Shown here: piece by piece, positions 51,613 through 60,417 of the stretch
Layout: the number at the start of each line of letters is the position of its first letter
Numbering within the stretch: the stretch's first letter is position 1
Assembly (NCBI RefSeq): GCF_036634175.1
Contig: NZ_JAZIFX010000001.1
Location: 5,146,001 to 5,210,000, forward strand
From: Streptomyces sp. P9-A2
Lineage (GTDB): Bacteria; Actinomycetota; Actinomycetes; Streptomycetales; Streptomycetaceae
Direction: 5' to 3'
Length of the DNA: 64,000 nt
Program-made: the position numbers and the translations under genes
The notes under the pieces: generated by a model
Seen by the model: only the letters and a program-made list of their open reading frames with translations
Told to the model about the DNA's origin: nothing
Database searches by the model: none

Positions 51613-53157
51613 TCAGTTGTTGCGGAGGCGGGCCGCAAGGGCGGCCAGGGACTGGGCGGTCTCGGTCAGGCTCGCCACGGCGGCGTCCAGGTCCGAGGCG
51701 AGGCGGGGCGCCGGAAGGGTGGCGGCCGGCGCGGAGGGGACCGGCGTACCCCGGTAGCCGATGGGGCCCTCGTTGTAGCGCTGGTAGTAGCCGGTGAATC
51801 CCTTGCCGGTGGGAGCCTCGATGAAGCGGACTCCGGTGAGCTGGGTCTCGTGGCCGCCGGAGTTGCGGGTGATGTCGAGGCGGTAGTGGCGGAAGGCGGG
51901 CATGTCGGCGTGGGGGCGCAGGAAGAACTCCCTCGTCTCGAAGCGGTCGGTGAACCGCTCGCCGATGCGTACGTCCAGGGGCGTCCAGGCATTGCCGTCG
52001 TGGGAGCCGAGGAGGGTCCAGTCGCGGGGGTCGCGCTCGGCGCAGTCGTTCGCGGACGTCAGGGTGTACGAGGTGATGGCGGCGGGACGGGCGAGGGTGA
52101 AGTCGAGCAGCGCGACGTCGTCGTCGGCCAGCCACTTGTCCCGGGACTCGTCGATGAGGTTCGCCGCGATCTCTCCCGCTTCCTCGAACTCGTCGCTCGC
52201 CTCGACATCGGTGGCCTCGACCTCGTTCGACAGTGTGTGCAGCACGGCCACGCCGGAGTTGCCGCGCTGGTCGCGCCAGGTCACCCGTTCGACGGGGGCG
52301 GGGCCGCCGTCGTCGACCAGGATCCGCAGTTCGTGGGAGCGGTGCCAGCCGCCGCCCCAGCCCTCCTCGGTGCGGAAGCGGTGCAGGTGGTGCGAGCCGG
52401 AGATCGGGGCGTTCGGCATGCCCTCCGCGTACGGCCACCTGCCGGTGAGGCGGCCCCGGTACTCGTACGCCGTACCGTCGGCGGCATGGTGGACGCCGTG
52501 GAAGTCCGACATGTTGGACTGGAAGCTGATGGCCGTCTCGGTCCCGTCGTCGCCCTGCCAGCCGAGCTGCGCGGGCAGCGAGCGCTCGTCCCGGTCGAGG
52601 TGGAACAGCAGCCGGGGAGCCGCCTGCCAGGGGCGGGACGAGGAACCGTGGGCGGGGCGGCGCTCGGTCCGGTACGTGAAGACCGAGTCCTGGGCGGCCT
52701 GCGCGGTCCGCGCACGCTCGGAGCGGCCGCGCTCGCCGACGGGATCCAGAGTGACCCGGTAGAGCCAGAACATGCTGCGGGCCTTGGCGGAGGAGCGTAT
52801 CTCCAGGGTGTTGGTACCGGCCTTGAGTAGATGTCCGGGCACCGCGAAGACGTTGTCCTGCGGGAGGTCGCCGCCGCCGGGCACGGTGAGTCCCTCGGCC
52901 AGCGCCTCCCCCTGGAGCAGAACGTCGACAGGGGCGTACCCCGGCTCGGGGCCGAGCTTGGAGACGAGAGCGGTCATGGTGAGCGTCGCCTGAGGGATGT
53001 CCGCCGGATCCTCCACCTCGAACTCCATGGTCACGGACCCGCCCGCGCCGAGCGCCAGATGGGACCCGGCGAACCGGCCGTCCTCGTGCCGGACCTCGGC
53101 GTTGGCCAGCCGGGCCGGATGGACGGAGAAGTCCGCGAAGGTGGCTTCCATGCTCAT
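51613..53157 (-). CDS. Discoidin (F5/8 type C)-domain protein without a signal peptide
   Basis: 514 residues from ATG 53157 (AGGAG 8 nt upstream). N-terminal jelly-roll region (about 1-140; DFSVHPARLANAEVRHEDGR, DNVFAVPGHLLKAGTNTLEI), a middle domain with RLLFHLDRDERSLPAQLGWQ and GSHHLHRFRTEEGWGGGWHR, and a C-terminal F5/8 type C sandwich near 325-445 (PAAITSYTLTSANDCAERDP, WTLLGSHDGNAWTPLDVRIG, FRHYRLDITRNSGGH). A conserved-looking NPYYQRYNEGP-like end follows. There is no signal peptide or membrane segment, so it is predicted to be cytoplasmic, or exported by a non-Sec route. Binding partner unknown; the fold suggests glycan or phospholipid binding. Confidence 0.85.
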   Translation of the reverse strand: MSMEATFADFSVHPARLANAEVRHEDGRFAGSHLALGAGGSVTMEFEVEDPADIPQATLTMTALVSKLGPEPGYAPVDVLLQGEALAEGLTVPGGGDLPQDNVFAVPGHLLKAGTNTLEIRSSAKARSMFWLYRVTLDPVGERGRSERARTAQAAQDSVFTYRTERRPAHGSSSRPWQAAPRLLFHLDRDERSLPAQLGWQGDDGTETAISFQSNMSDFHGVHHAADGTAYEYRGRLTGRWPYAEGMPNAPISGSHHLHRFRTEEGWGGGWHRSHELRILVDDGGPAPVERVTWRDQRGNSGVAVLHTLSNEVEATDVEASDEFEEAGEIAANLIDESRDKWLADDDVALLDFTLARPAAITSYTLTSANDCAERDPRDWTLLGSHDGNAWTPLDVRIGERFTDRFETREFFLRPHADMPAFRHYRLDITRNSGGHETQLTGVRFIEAPTGKGFTGYYQRYNEGPIGYRGTPVPSAPAATLPAPRLASDLDAAVASLTETAQSLAALAARLRNN

Positions 53158-53461
53158 GACAGCAGCTCCTGATGAAGCGTCAACAAGGTGATATGAGCGG
53201 CGTGATGGCAATGAGTGCGCCACGGCCGACCCTATGAGCAGTGAACCTAGCGCCCCCCTGTGACAACGCCTTTGGTCAACAACGACGCCTGGACTGTCGG
53301 CGGTGCCGGCTTGCGTAACGGGTCCGTTCCAAGTGGGCTGCGCAGCAATGGTTTTGGCCGGATGTGCCCGGCAAGTCGTCACTCTTCTCTCTGGTGTCGT
53401 TACGTATCGCTGGATAGCGTTGGTTCGCTCGAGAGACGCCTCGCCCCACCGGGAGCCGACC
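53158..53461. other. Gene-free gap upstream of the secretion-like cluster
   Basis: 304 bp between divergent genes. A GTTACGTATCGCTGGATAGCG stretch near 53400-53420 is a possible promoter for the lipoprotein gene. No repeat or operator palindrome was recognised. Confidence 0.4.
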
Positions 53462-54136
53462 GTGAACCGCCGTCCCACCCTGCTCGCAGCGCTCGCGCTG
53501 ACCGCCACCGCAGCCCTGACGCTGACCGCCTGCGGCGGCAGCGGTGACGAGGGCTCCGCCAAGGACAAGGACAAGGACAGCGACAAGATCGCGGGCGCTG
53601 ACACGGGCGGCGAGAAGTCGGCTCCGCCGAGCGAATCGGCTCCGGCTGCTGCGGGGCGCCCGAAGATCGAGCTGCCATCCGATGTCACGTACGAGTTCGA
53701 ATGGAGCAAGACCGGCGATGCCGAAAAGGATGCTGTGCTCAGTGATGCCGAGCAGCGCATCAAGGCTGTGGACATGGCCATCGCCGAGCAGGATCCGCTT
53801 CACGGTGCGTACCGCTTCTACTCCGAGGGCGCGGCTGCTGCTGGGAGCCAGAAGTACATTCAGGACTTTGTTGATCACAAGGCGCGTACAACAGGCGTGA
53901 CCCGCTTCTACAACGAGAGCGTGGCCGTAAAAGGGGACGGAACTGCCTCCCTTGTGTACTGCGAGGACCAAAGCAAGGCGTTCAACAAGTTCCTGGAGAC
54001 CGGAAAGGCCGACGTCACGTCGGCGAGTAAGGACTCCTACGTCGTGTATGCCGGAAACCTGCGTAAGGACAAGGATGGCGTGTGGGTTACCGAGCGGCTC
54101 ATCTCCCAGAGGGGGAGTGCGAAGTGCCGGCCTTGA
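53462..54136 (+). CDS. Lipoprotein of the type VII-secretion-like cluster
   Basis: 224 residues; GTG 53462 with GGGAG. Signal peptide and lipobox LTAC (Cys near 25), a charged linker (GGSGDEGSAKDKDKDSDKI), then a domain of about 150 residues with a coiled-coil-like KTGDAEKDAVLSDAEQRIKA helix and a beta-rich end (TSASKDSYVVYAGNLRKDKD, VWVTERLISQRGS). Homologues sit upstream of WXG100-like genes in Streptomyces. It overlaps the next gene by 13 bp. Function unknown. Confidence 0.85.
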   Translation: MNRRPTLLAALALTATAALTLTACGGSGDEGSAKDKDKDSDKIAGADTGGEKSAPPSESAPAAAGRPKIELPSDVTYEFEWSKTGDAEKDAVLSDAEQRIKAVDMAIAEQDPLHGAYRFYSEGAAAAGSQKYIQDFVDHKARTTGVTRFYNESVAVKGDGTASLVYCEDQSKAFNKFLETGKADVTSASKDSYVVYAGNLRKDKDGVWVTERLISQRGSAKCRP

Positions 54137-55158
54137 TTCGATATGAGCACCTACTGCTTCCCCTTGGGCTTGCAGCCCTTGTTCTCGCGGCTGCGACTCC
54201 TGCGTATGCGGAGAAGGGTTTCGGCGGTGGCACGGACGGCGAGACGCAGCAGCGGGCCGACGCCAGTGGCGACGGCACTGTTTCCGTCTCTGTGGGTGGG
54301 GTGGTGTTCGATCGTTCGAAGAATGGGCGTGGTGGTTCTGCGGGTGTGTTGAGGTCGTCGACGTCGTGGGTGCCGCCTGCTTGTTGGTATGCGCCCAAGT
54401 ACACGCCGGAGCAGTTACAGAAGTATCTGGAGCCGATCTGGGAGGCCGGGTCGACGGGGCATGAGTGGGATGCCGCGCAGCGGAAGAAGTATCTCGATCC
54501 GGACGATTCGGAGAAGGATTTCCACAAGGACAGGACGGGGGAGGGGCACTGGTGGGGTTCTTACGTCAATGACAGTTATCCCCCGGGCTGGGATGCCTGT
54601 GACGAGGACTATTTCTGGGTGGACCAGGGTGATCCCCCGCCGGCCGGTATCGAGAACGCGGTGACTCCGGAGGTTCTGGCGGAGCTCGCCTATGCGGAGA
54701 TCCGTGTTCCGGGTACGGAGGTGACGTTGGCTCCTGCCGGGGAGGCCAAGGTGAATCTTCCGACGTGGGCGTGGCTGGACGGGGCGGAGTTCAGGCCGGT
54801 GTCGGTCACCGCTTCCGTGCCGGTGATCGGTATCGAGGCGACGGCGACGGCGGTGCCGGTGTCGCTGGAGATCGAGCCGGGTACGCCGGACGCGGAGACG
54901 TTCCCCGCCTCGGGTGTCTGCGAGATCGACGGCGGGCGTATCGGTGAGCCCTATGCCAGGGGGAAGGCGGAGCAGGATCCGCCCTGTGGTGTGAGGTATC
55001 TGCGTTCCTCGGGTGATGGCACTTTCCCGCTCCAGGCCACGGTCACCTGGGAGATCGAGTGGACCGGTACCGGTGGCGCGGGCGGTGACCTTCCCGACGG
55101 CACCTTCGGCGCCACCCAGGACGTCGTCGTGCAGGAGATCCAGGCCATCAACCGCTGA
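54124..55158 (+). CDS. Secreted protein of the cluster (TTA-containing)
   Basis: 344 residues from GTG 54124, 13 bp inside the lipoprotein gene. Signal peptide (LLLPLGLAALVLAAATPAYA) then a roughly 310-residue external region (VPPACWYAPKYTPEQLQKYL, PDDSEKDFHKDRTGEGHWWG, WGSYVNDSYPPGWDACDEDY); a beta-rich C-terminal half with IEATATAVPVSLEIEPGTP. A TTA codon at 54415-54417 (codon 98) suggests bldA control. The C-terminus ends VVVQEIQAINR; a matching 27-bp tail copy lies 2 kb downstream at 57127. Role unknown. Conserved neighbours point to the T7-like export pathway. Confidence 0.85.
   Translation: MPALIRYEHLLLPLGLAALVLAAATPAYAEKGFGGGTDGETQQRADASGDGTVSVSVGGVVFDRSKNGRGGSAGVLRSSTSWVPPACWYAPKYTPEQLQKYLEPIWEAGSTGHEWDAAQRKKYLDPDDSEKDFHKDRTGEGHWWGSYVNDSYPPGWDACDEDYFWVDQGDPPPAGIENAVTPEVLAELAYAEIRVPGTEVTLAPAGEAKVNLPTWAWLDGAEFRPVSVTASVPVIGIEATATAVPVSLEIEPGTPDAETFPASGVCEIDGGRIGEPYARGKAEQDPPCGVRYLRSSGDGTFPLQATVTWEIEWTGTGGAGGDLPDGTFGATQDVVVQEIQAINR
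55132..55158. repeat. 27-bp direct repeat, left copy (DR-L)
   Basis: caggagatccaggccatcaa plus ccgctga, the end of the secreted-protein gene with its stop codon. Identical to 57127-57153. The flanks also share ccaggac upstream, with a 2-nt spacing difference. Confidence 0.95.
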
Positions 55159-55388
55159 CCCACACACCCCTCCTCACCTGCGCACGGAACCGCACCGCCG
55201 GGACAGGGCCGGTGGTACTGCTCGTCACCGTGCGCGTTTCCGGGCCGCGGTGATTCGCTCATTCGGACGCACTGCCTCGCGTGCGCTGCCGGATCGCTGT
55301 GTCGTTGACACGGACGCGTGCCGAGGTCCGGGCATTGGCAGGCCCTCGGGCGCTCAGCGACGAAGAGCGAGAGGGACGGAGTACGCCC

Positions 55389-57020
55389 ATGCCTCCTATA
55401 CGCGGGTTCAGAGCGGGCCGCCGACGCCATGCCGCGGTCATCGCGGCGCTGGTGACCTGCTCGACGGCACTGACCGGGCAGGACCTCGCGGCGGCCGGCG
55501 GTGAACCCACGCCTTCCGTGCCCGCCCCGCAGTTGGACTGGAGCCCCTGCGTTCCGGGCAGCGAGTTCGACTGCGCGACCGCGAAGGTGCCGCTGGACTA
55601 CGGCAATCCGGGTGGGCGCACCATCGAGCTGGCAGTCGTCAAACGCAAGGCCACCGACCCCGGCCGGCGCATCGGCACCCTCTTCTTCAACCCGGGCGGC
55701 CCCGGCGGGCCCGGAACGGTGCAGATGCCACAGAACTACGAGCGCTTCCCGCGCGAGGTGCGGGAGCGGTTCGACATCATCAGCTGGGACCCCCGAGGGA
55801 TCGGCAGCAGCACCGCGGTGAACTGCTTCGCGAGTCCCGAGGAAGCCGCGGACTGGAGTGCGGGCAAAGCGGCGGGCTTCCCGGTGGGAGACAAGGAGCG
55901 GGCGGCCTTCATCGCCGCGTACAAGGACCTGGCCCGGCGGTGTGAGCAGCGCGACCCCGAGCTCCTGCGTCACGTGTCGACCACCGACACCGCCCGGGAC
56001 CTCGACCAGCTCCGCCAGGCGGTGGGCGAGTCACAGCTCACCTACCAGGGGATCTCCTACGGAACGATCCTGGGCGCCACCTACGCCAACCTCTTCCCCG
56101 ACAAGGTCCGCGCCATGGTCCTCGACAGCAACATCGACCCCGAGGCCTGGACGAACCACGCATCCGACGACGACCCCCGGCTCACCACCTTTCTGCGCAT
56201 GGGCTCGGACCGCACCGCGGCAGCGACCCTGGACCAGTTCCTCACCCTGTGCGGATCCGCCACCACCGCCCGCTGCGCCTTCTCCGCCGGCAGCCCGGAA
56301 GCGACCCGGGACAAGTTCGACCGGCTGATGCAGAAGCTCCGCAAGCATCCTGTGGGCGCCTGGACCTACGCCGGCACCGTCGCCGACGCGGTGAACAGCC
56401 TCTACATCGTCCACCCCGGATGGACGGAACTCGCCGGCAGGCTGCAGGACCTGTGGCAGGGGCGTGTCGCGGAACCGTCCCCGTTCCCACCCCCGCCCGC
56501 GGTCCCGAACCCGAATCCGTACCTGGGTGAGGAACAGGGCGCCGCGGTCCTCTGCGGCGACAGCCCCAATCCACGCGACCCGAACGTTTACCACGGACTG
56601 GAGGAGGCCGCCGCCGCCCGTGCGGGCGACGCCGGACGCTTCTGGACCTGGGCCGTCGAAGGATGTTCGACCTGGCCCGCGGTCGCCGCCGACCGCTACG
56701 TCGGCCCGTGGAACAAGCCGACGGCACACCCCGTCCTGGTGGTCGGCACCATCTACGACCCCTCCACCCCCTACACGAACGCGCAGGCCATGGCCAAGCA
56801 ACTGGCCAACGCCCGCCTGCTCACCCACAACGGGTACGGGCACACCGCACTGCTCAACCCCAGTAGTTGCATCAACACGTACACCGGCCGCTACTTGGTC
56901 GACGGCACCCTCCCACCGGCCGGGACAACGTGCCGACCGGACACGCCCCCCTTCTCCGCGCCCAGGCCGACCGGCGGCATCGCTACCGGCGGCGGTGGGA
57001 CGGCCGGCACCGTCTCCTGA
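55389..57020 (+). CDS. Secreted tripeptidyl-aminopeptidase-like alpha/beta hydrolase
   Basis: 543 residues; ATG 55389 with GGGACGGAG upstream. Signal peptide (HAAVIAALVTCSTALTGQDL) predicts secretion. Alpha/beta-hydrolase motifs: GTLFFNPGGPGGPG (oxyanion region), WDPRGIGSSTAVNC, nucleophile Ser in LTYQGISYGTILGA near 222, catalytic Asp in IYDPSTPYTNAQA and His in HNGYGHTALL, followed by a TAP-like C-terminal domain with ending Cys pair. It resembles Streptomyces Tap/SlpD/SlpE proteases that release N-terminal tripeptides. It sits between the two 27-bp repeats and interrupts the secretion-like cluster. Confidence 0.93.
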   Translation: MPPIRGFRAGRRRHAAVIAALVTCSTALTGQDLAAAGGEPTPSVPAPQLDWSPCVPGSEFDCATAKVPLDYGNPGGRTIELAVVKRKATDPGRRIGTLFFNPGGPGGPGTVQMPQNYERFPREVRERFDIISWDPRGIGSSTAVNCFASPEEAADWSAGKAAGFPVGDKERAAFIAAYKDLARRCEQRDPELLRHVSTTDTARDLDQLRQAVGESQLTYQGISYGTILGATYANLFPDKVRAMVLDSNIDPEAWTNHASDDDPRLTTFLRMGSDRTAAATLDQFLTLCGSATTARCAFSAGSPEATRDKFDRLMQKLRKHPVGAWTYAGTVADAVNSLYIVHPGWTELAGRLQDLWQGRVAEPSPFPPPPAVPNPNPYLGEEQGAAVLCGDSPNPRDPNVYHGLEEAAAARAGDAGRFWTWAVEGCSTWPAVAADRYVGPWNKPTAHPVLVVGTIYDPSTPYTNAQAMAKQLANARLLTHNGYGHTALLNPSSCINTYTGRYLVDGTLPPAGTTCRPDTPPFSAPRPTGGIATGGGGTAGTVS

Positions 57021-57126
57021 GCCGGTCATAGCTCCCGGCCCGGATACGCCCTCGGCCCGGGTACGGGTCCCCGACCCGGGCCGGACGGTTCCCACCGGGG
57101 CATGCACAAAGTCCAGGACAGTCCCG

Positions 57127-57153
57127 CAGGAGATCCAGGCCATCAACCGCTGA
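57127..57153. repeat. 27-bp direct repeat, right copy (DR-R)
   Basis: Identical to 55132-55158, in a non-coding position 106 bp after the hydrolase stop codon. It contains a decapitated copy of the secreted-protein gene's last codons, EIQAINR then a stop. Confidence 0.95.
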
Positions 57154-57258
57154 ACCGCGCGCTCCTCCTAAAGAGGGCCCTCCGCTCCGGATGCGTCACG
57201 AAAGACGGAACCTCTCGTTCCTTCCATGGGTGCAGACGGATCGGGAGAGGGCGGGCGT

Positions 57259-57585
57259 ATGGCTGAGCCGCGGTTGGCGGTCGACGGGGACGAGCTCGAG
57301 CGGTTCATGAAGTCGCTGCGCAAGTCCTCAAGTTCGCTCAAGGGCGTACGGCAGGCGCTCTCGGACGCGACAGTCACCGGACTCGGCACGGACGACCTCG
57401 ACCGTGCCTGCGAGACCTTCCAGGACGACTGGAAATACGGGGCCGAGGAGATCGGCAAGCAGACCGAGGACCTCACCGAGATCATCGGCAAGAGCAAGGA
57501 CAGCTACCTCGAAGTCGACAAGGCCCTGGAAGCGGCCCTCGAACGGGCCCGCGCCGGCAAGGGCGGGGACGGCGGCGGACGATGA
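57259..57585 (+). CDS. WXG100-like small helical protein
   Basis: 108 residues from ATG 57259. Two helices with the central FQDDWKYGAEEIGKQTEDLT turn, a WxxG variant of WXG, the length (about 100) and the D/E-rich C-terminal tail (YLEVDKALEAALERARAGK) are typical of ESX-type substrates in actinobacteria. It starts 5' of a 4-bp overlap (ATGA) with the following gene, so they are co-translated. No secretion ATPase is in this window. Confidence 0.88.
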   Translation: MAEPRLAVDGDELERFMKSLRKSSSSLKGVRQALSDATVTGLGTDDLDRACETFQDDWKYGAEEIGKQTEDLTEIIGKSKDSYLEVDKALEAALERARAGKGGDGGGR

Positions 57586-58937
57586 CCGTCACCCAGATCG
57601 ACGACACCGGCGCGGCCCTCGACCCCAAATCGAGGGCCGACCTCGGCAAACCCCAAGGGCTCAAGTCCGCGCCCCGCATCCCGTACCCCGACTACCCGCA
57701 CCTGGGCTTCAACCCCGTACCGGGTGACACGGAGACCATTCGCGGACTGCACAAGAAGCTGAACGGCTGCGCGAAGGTACTCGAGGACACCCACGAGCTG
57801 GTCACCAAGCTGTTGGACGGCAGCTACTGGAAGGGCGATGCCGCCGTCGCCTTCCGTGAACAGCTCGACGACGGACCACTGCCGCTGAACCTGAAGAACG
57901 CCGCCCGCTCCCTTCGCAAGGCGGCCAAGCAACTGAGCTGCTGGGAAAGCGACGTGGACGACTTCCAGCGGCATGCGAAGCGGTTGGAGAAAGACGCCGA
58001 AGAGGCGCAGGCCGCGGTGGACCTGGCGAAGAGGCGTGTCGGCAAGGCGGAGGACCACCCCGACCTGGAGAAGAAGGCAAACGGGGACAGTGCGGCGCAA
58101 CGGGAACTGACCCGTGCCAACGCCGATTTCGAAGAAGCCCAGGCCGACCTCGACAAAGTCATCGGCAAGGCGAAGAGGCTGGCCGAGGAACACGAGCGCC
58201 AGGCCCAGCATCGCGCGAAAAAGATCCGCGACGCGACGAAGAAGCTTGCTCCGCATGAACCGGGCATGTTCGACACGGCACTCGACTGGCTGACGGACAA
58301 CCTGCCGGACATCCTCAGTTTCACAGCCGGACTGATCGCCATCGCAGCCCTCCTCCTTTCCGGCCCTCTGGGATGGAGCCTGGCGACTGTAGCGGCGCTG
58401 ATGCTCACTTCTTCTGCGGTGAGTCTGACTGCCTTCGCGCTGCGGCTCTCTAACCCTGAAGTGCAGATGTCTATGTGGGATGGAATCCGGAACGGTGAGC
58501 TGGACGCCGACTTCTGGAGTAATGCGGTATCAGTTGGCGCTGATTTTTTGGGAGCGTTGCCGGGGATCGGAGCAGTTGGAAAAGGGGGATGCGCAGGTAT
58601 CCGGGCCGCGCTGAGCAGCACGGCAGGTGTCACCCTCGGCGATCGGGTGGCAGTGGTCGGAACGAAGACCATGGATGAAGCAAGGGCTGTGGCTGACCTC
58701 GGAAATTCGCTGGTGGCTCGGGCTGTACGAGGCGCGAATAATCCTGAAGCCTCAGCCAAGGCTGTGGAGGGGACGGCAGGCGTCGTCGGTATTGGGACTG
58801 CTGGGTTCGGTCTCCGTAACAAGTTGGTGGACGCGGACGACGACGGCGTAAAGGACGGCGCAGTAGCCGGTATTGATGGTACGCGCCTACTGTTGGACTC
58901 CGGAGCGATCTATGGTCTTGCTCGTCATCTCTTCTGA
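57582..58937 (+). CDS. Putative type VII effector: WXG/LXG-like N-terminus, coiled coil, membrane segment
   Basis: 451 residues. N-terminal about 50-110 helices (FNPVPGDTETIRGLHKKLNG, ELVTKLLDGSYWKGDAAVAF) resemble the WXG domain of T7SS effectors, with YWKGDAA matching the W-x-G turn. A long charged coiled coil follows (about 125-225). Two or three hydrophobic segments (SFTAGLIAIAALLLSGPLGW, LATVAALMLTSSAVSLTAFA) occur near 245-290. The C-terminal 150 residues contain a Gly/Ala-rich region and LVDADDDGVKDG, a calcium-loop-like motif. No catalytic toxin domain is recognised. Starts by an ATGA overlap with the WXG100-like gene. Confidence 0.85.
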   Translation: MTVTQIDDTGAALDPKSRADLGKPQGLKSAPRIPYPDYPHLGFNPVPGDTETIRGLHKKLNGCAKVLEDTHELVTKLLDGSYWKGDAAVAFREQLDDGPLPLNLKNAARSLRKAAKQLSCWESDVDDFQRHAKRLEKDAEEAQAAVDLAKRRVGKAEDHPDLEKKANGDSAAQRELTRANADFEEAQADLDKVIGKAKRLAEEHERQAQHRAKKIRDATKKLAPHEPGMFDTALDWLTDNLPDILSFTAGLIAIAALLLSGPLGWSLATVAALMLTSSAVSLTAFALRLSNPEVQMSMWDGIRNGELDADFWSNAVSVGADFLGALPGIGAVGKGGCAGIRAALSSTAGVTLGDRVAVVGTKTMDEARAVADLGNSLVARAVRGANNPEASAKAVEGTAGVVGIGTAGFGLRNKLVDADDDGVKDGAVAGIDGTRLLLDSGAIYGLARHLF

Positions 58938-58960
58938 CGCGTTCTGAGGGAAGGAAGCGG

Positions 58961-59677
58961 ATGCGATCTGCCAACCGGTCAACTGCTTGGAATTCATGGT
59001 CCACCCGCCGGGTGTGGTCAAGAGGCCTTGCTATGAGCGTCATAGGGTTGGTTGCATGGGCTGGCGGCTGGGTGATCCTACTAGGGTTATCCGTGAATGG
59101 TCCGGAATGGCTCGTGTGGTTGTTCATGCCTTATTTCATCTACGGACTCTACCGGGTGGTGCTTCAGCTTCACGGATTTCCAGTTGCATTGAGTGTGCTT
59201 CGGGTCCTCCGTGAATACCCCTGGCAGATCTACTCCAACGCAGTGCGAGGCATTGAAGATCATCCGGATGCGGAGGCTTCTGGGATCTGGATCGAACTCC
59301 CCAGCCCTTCAAGCCGTTCAGACGCAGGGATCCCCCTGGTGTTCGTGAAGCATCATCGGGTGTTCTGGTGGTTGCGGCGGATTGGGGGGCCGCGTACGAA
59401 GCCTGCGCTCAAGGCGCAGCTGGAGCCTCTGTGGTTTGCGGGGGATCCACGGTTCCTGGGTGTCGTGGCTGTGTCCTCCCGGGATGGTAAGGCTCCCAGG
59501 CGGCTGCACTTCCTCTACCAACCGTCTGCCTTCGACGAGCGTGCTCCGCGCCGGAGTTGGCAGGACGCGGACCCTGTCGACCTTGAGCGTGCCCGTCGTG
59601 CCGGAGCGCGGTTCGTCGACGCCGTGCCCCCTGACGCCGTCTCCGGCATCAGGGGGAGCGAAGGGACAGGGCCTTGA
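58961..59677 (+). CDS. Membrane-anchored accessory protein (TTA-containing)
   Basis: 238 residues from ATG 58961. Two hydrophobic segments near 24-45 and 50-75 (LAMSVIGLVAWAGGWVILLG, LVWLFMPYFIYGLYRVVLQL), then a 150-residue soluble domain (EYPWQIYSNAVRGIEDHPDA, GIPLVFVKHHRVFWWLRRIG, LEPLWFAGDPRFLGVVAVSS). A TTA codon at 59087-59089 (codon 43). The stop overlaps the next gene's TTG. Family unknown; its position suggests a role with the putative effector. Confidence 0.82.
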   Translation: MRSANRSTAWNSWSTRRVWSRGLAMSVIGLVAWAGGWVILLGLSVNGPEWLVWLFMPYFIYGLYRVVLQLHGFPVALSVLRVLREYPWQIYSNAVRGIEDHPDAEASGIWIELPSPSSRSDAGIPLVFVKHHRVFWWLRRIGGPRTKPALKAQLEPLWFAGDPRFLGVVAVSSRDGKAPRRLHFLYQPSAFDERAPRRSWQDADPVDLERARRAGARFVDAVPPDAVSGIRGSEGTGP

Positions 59678-60333
59678 GCACAGCTGTGGTCATTGTCGAT
59701 GCTTCCACGGCGGATCCTCTCGCCGAGCTGTGGTTCGTCGAACCACCGGGGTTTCTCCCGCTGCCTTTGGACGCCCTGCTTCCCGGCCCGAACTCCCCGG
59801 CAGGGGATCGTTTGCGGGCAGCGGCCGCACCGCTTGTCGATACCGCGCCTGATGAGGTGTCCCGCCAGCAGTTCATCGCGGCTTTCGCCACCGGTCAGCA
59901 ACTCCTCGCTGCGCTCCGGGAAGTAGGTACTGTGCACTGTTCTGTTGGGTTGCATCGGGATGATGTGAGTGGGGTGGGGGCGGGGCCGTTGTTTTCGTTG
60001 TTCACGATTTCCTGGCGGGAGACCGCCCCCGCGCCCCGGGGTGTCACGGCTGCCCGTGCCGTGACGGCCGGCGGAGGGTATACGGGGGCCGAGTTCGCCG
60101 AGTTGCCCGCGGGGCCCGCCACGTTCGGCGAGTCGACGTCCGTACCCGGGAGCGGGAGCGGGAGCGGTCTGCCGCAGTGTCCGGTTCTCCAGTTGCACGC
60201 CCACCTTCCCCACCCGGACTGCCGGCGGCTCGCTGTTCTCACGCTCACCACCACGGCTCCGGCCCGGCGCGAGGAGTACCGGGCGATCCTGCGGGCGATC
60301 GCCGAGAGCGTCAGCTTCGAAAGCCCCGGGTAG
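59674..60333 (+). CDS. Cytoplasmic accessory protein of the cluster
   Basis: 219 residues from TTG 59674, inside the TTGA overlap with the preceding stop. Alternating helices and strands (AVVIVDASTADPLAELWFVE, FIAAFATGQQLLAALREVGT, GVTAARAVTAGGGYTGAEFA) and a C-terminal LQLHAHLPHPDCRRLAVLTL region. No family recognised. By analogy with EspG-type chaperones downstream of ESX substrates it might be a chaperone, but the sequence does not show it. Confidence 0.8.
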   Translation: MSTAVVIVDASTADPLAELWFVEPPGFLPLPLDALLPGPNSPAGDRLRAAAAPLVDTAPDEVSRQQFIAAFATGQQLLAALREVGTVHCSVGLHRDDVSGVGAGPLFSLFTISWRETAPAPRGVTAARAVTAGGGYTGAEFAELPAGPATFGESTSVPGSGSGSGLPQCPVLQLHAHLPHPDCRRLAVLTLTTTAPARREEYRAILRAIAESVSFESPG

Positions 60334-60339
60334 GTGCAT

Positions 60340-60417
60340 CGCCGTGAGAATGGTGCTGTCGGGCCGCGTAGCCTGCGGCTCACCGGCGAGGTCGCCGGCG
60401 GCACCATTCTCACGGCG
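60340..60417. repeat. 17-bp perfect inverted repeat bounding a 44-bp loop
   Basis: cgccgtgagaatggtgc (60340-60356) and gcaccattctcacggcg (60401-60417), 7 bp after the preceding stop codon. The right arm lies inside a luciferase-like monooxygenase gene remnant (encodes GTILTA); the left arm is therefore an inverted copy of the remnant. It could also act as a terminator. Confidence 0.92.
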
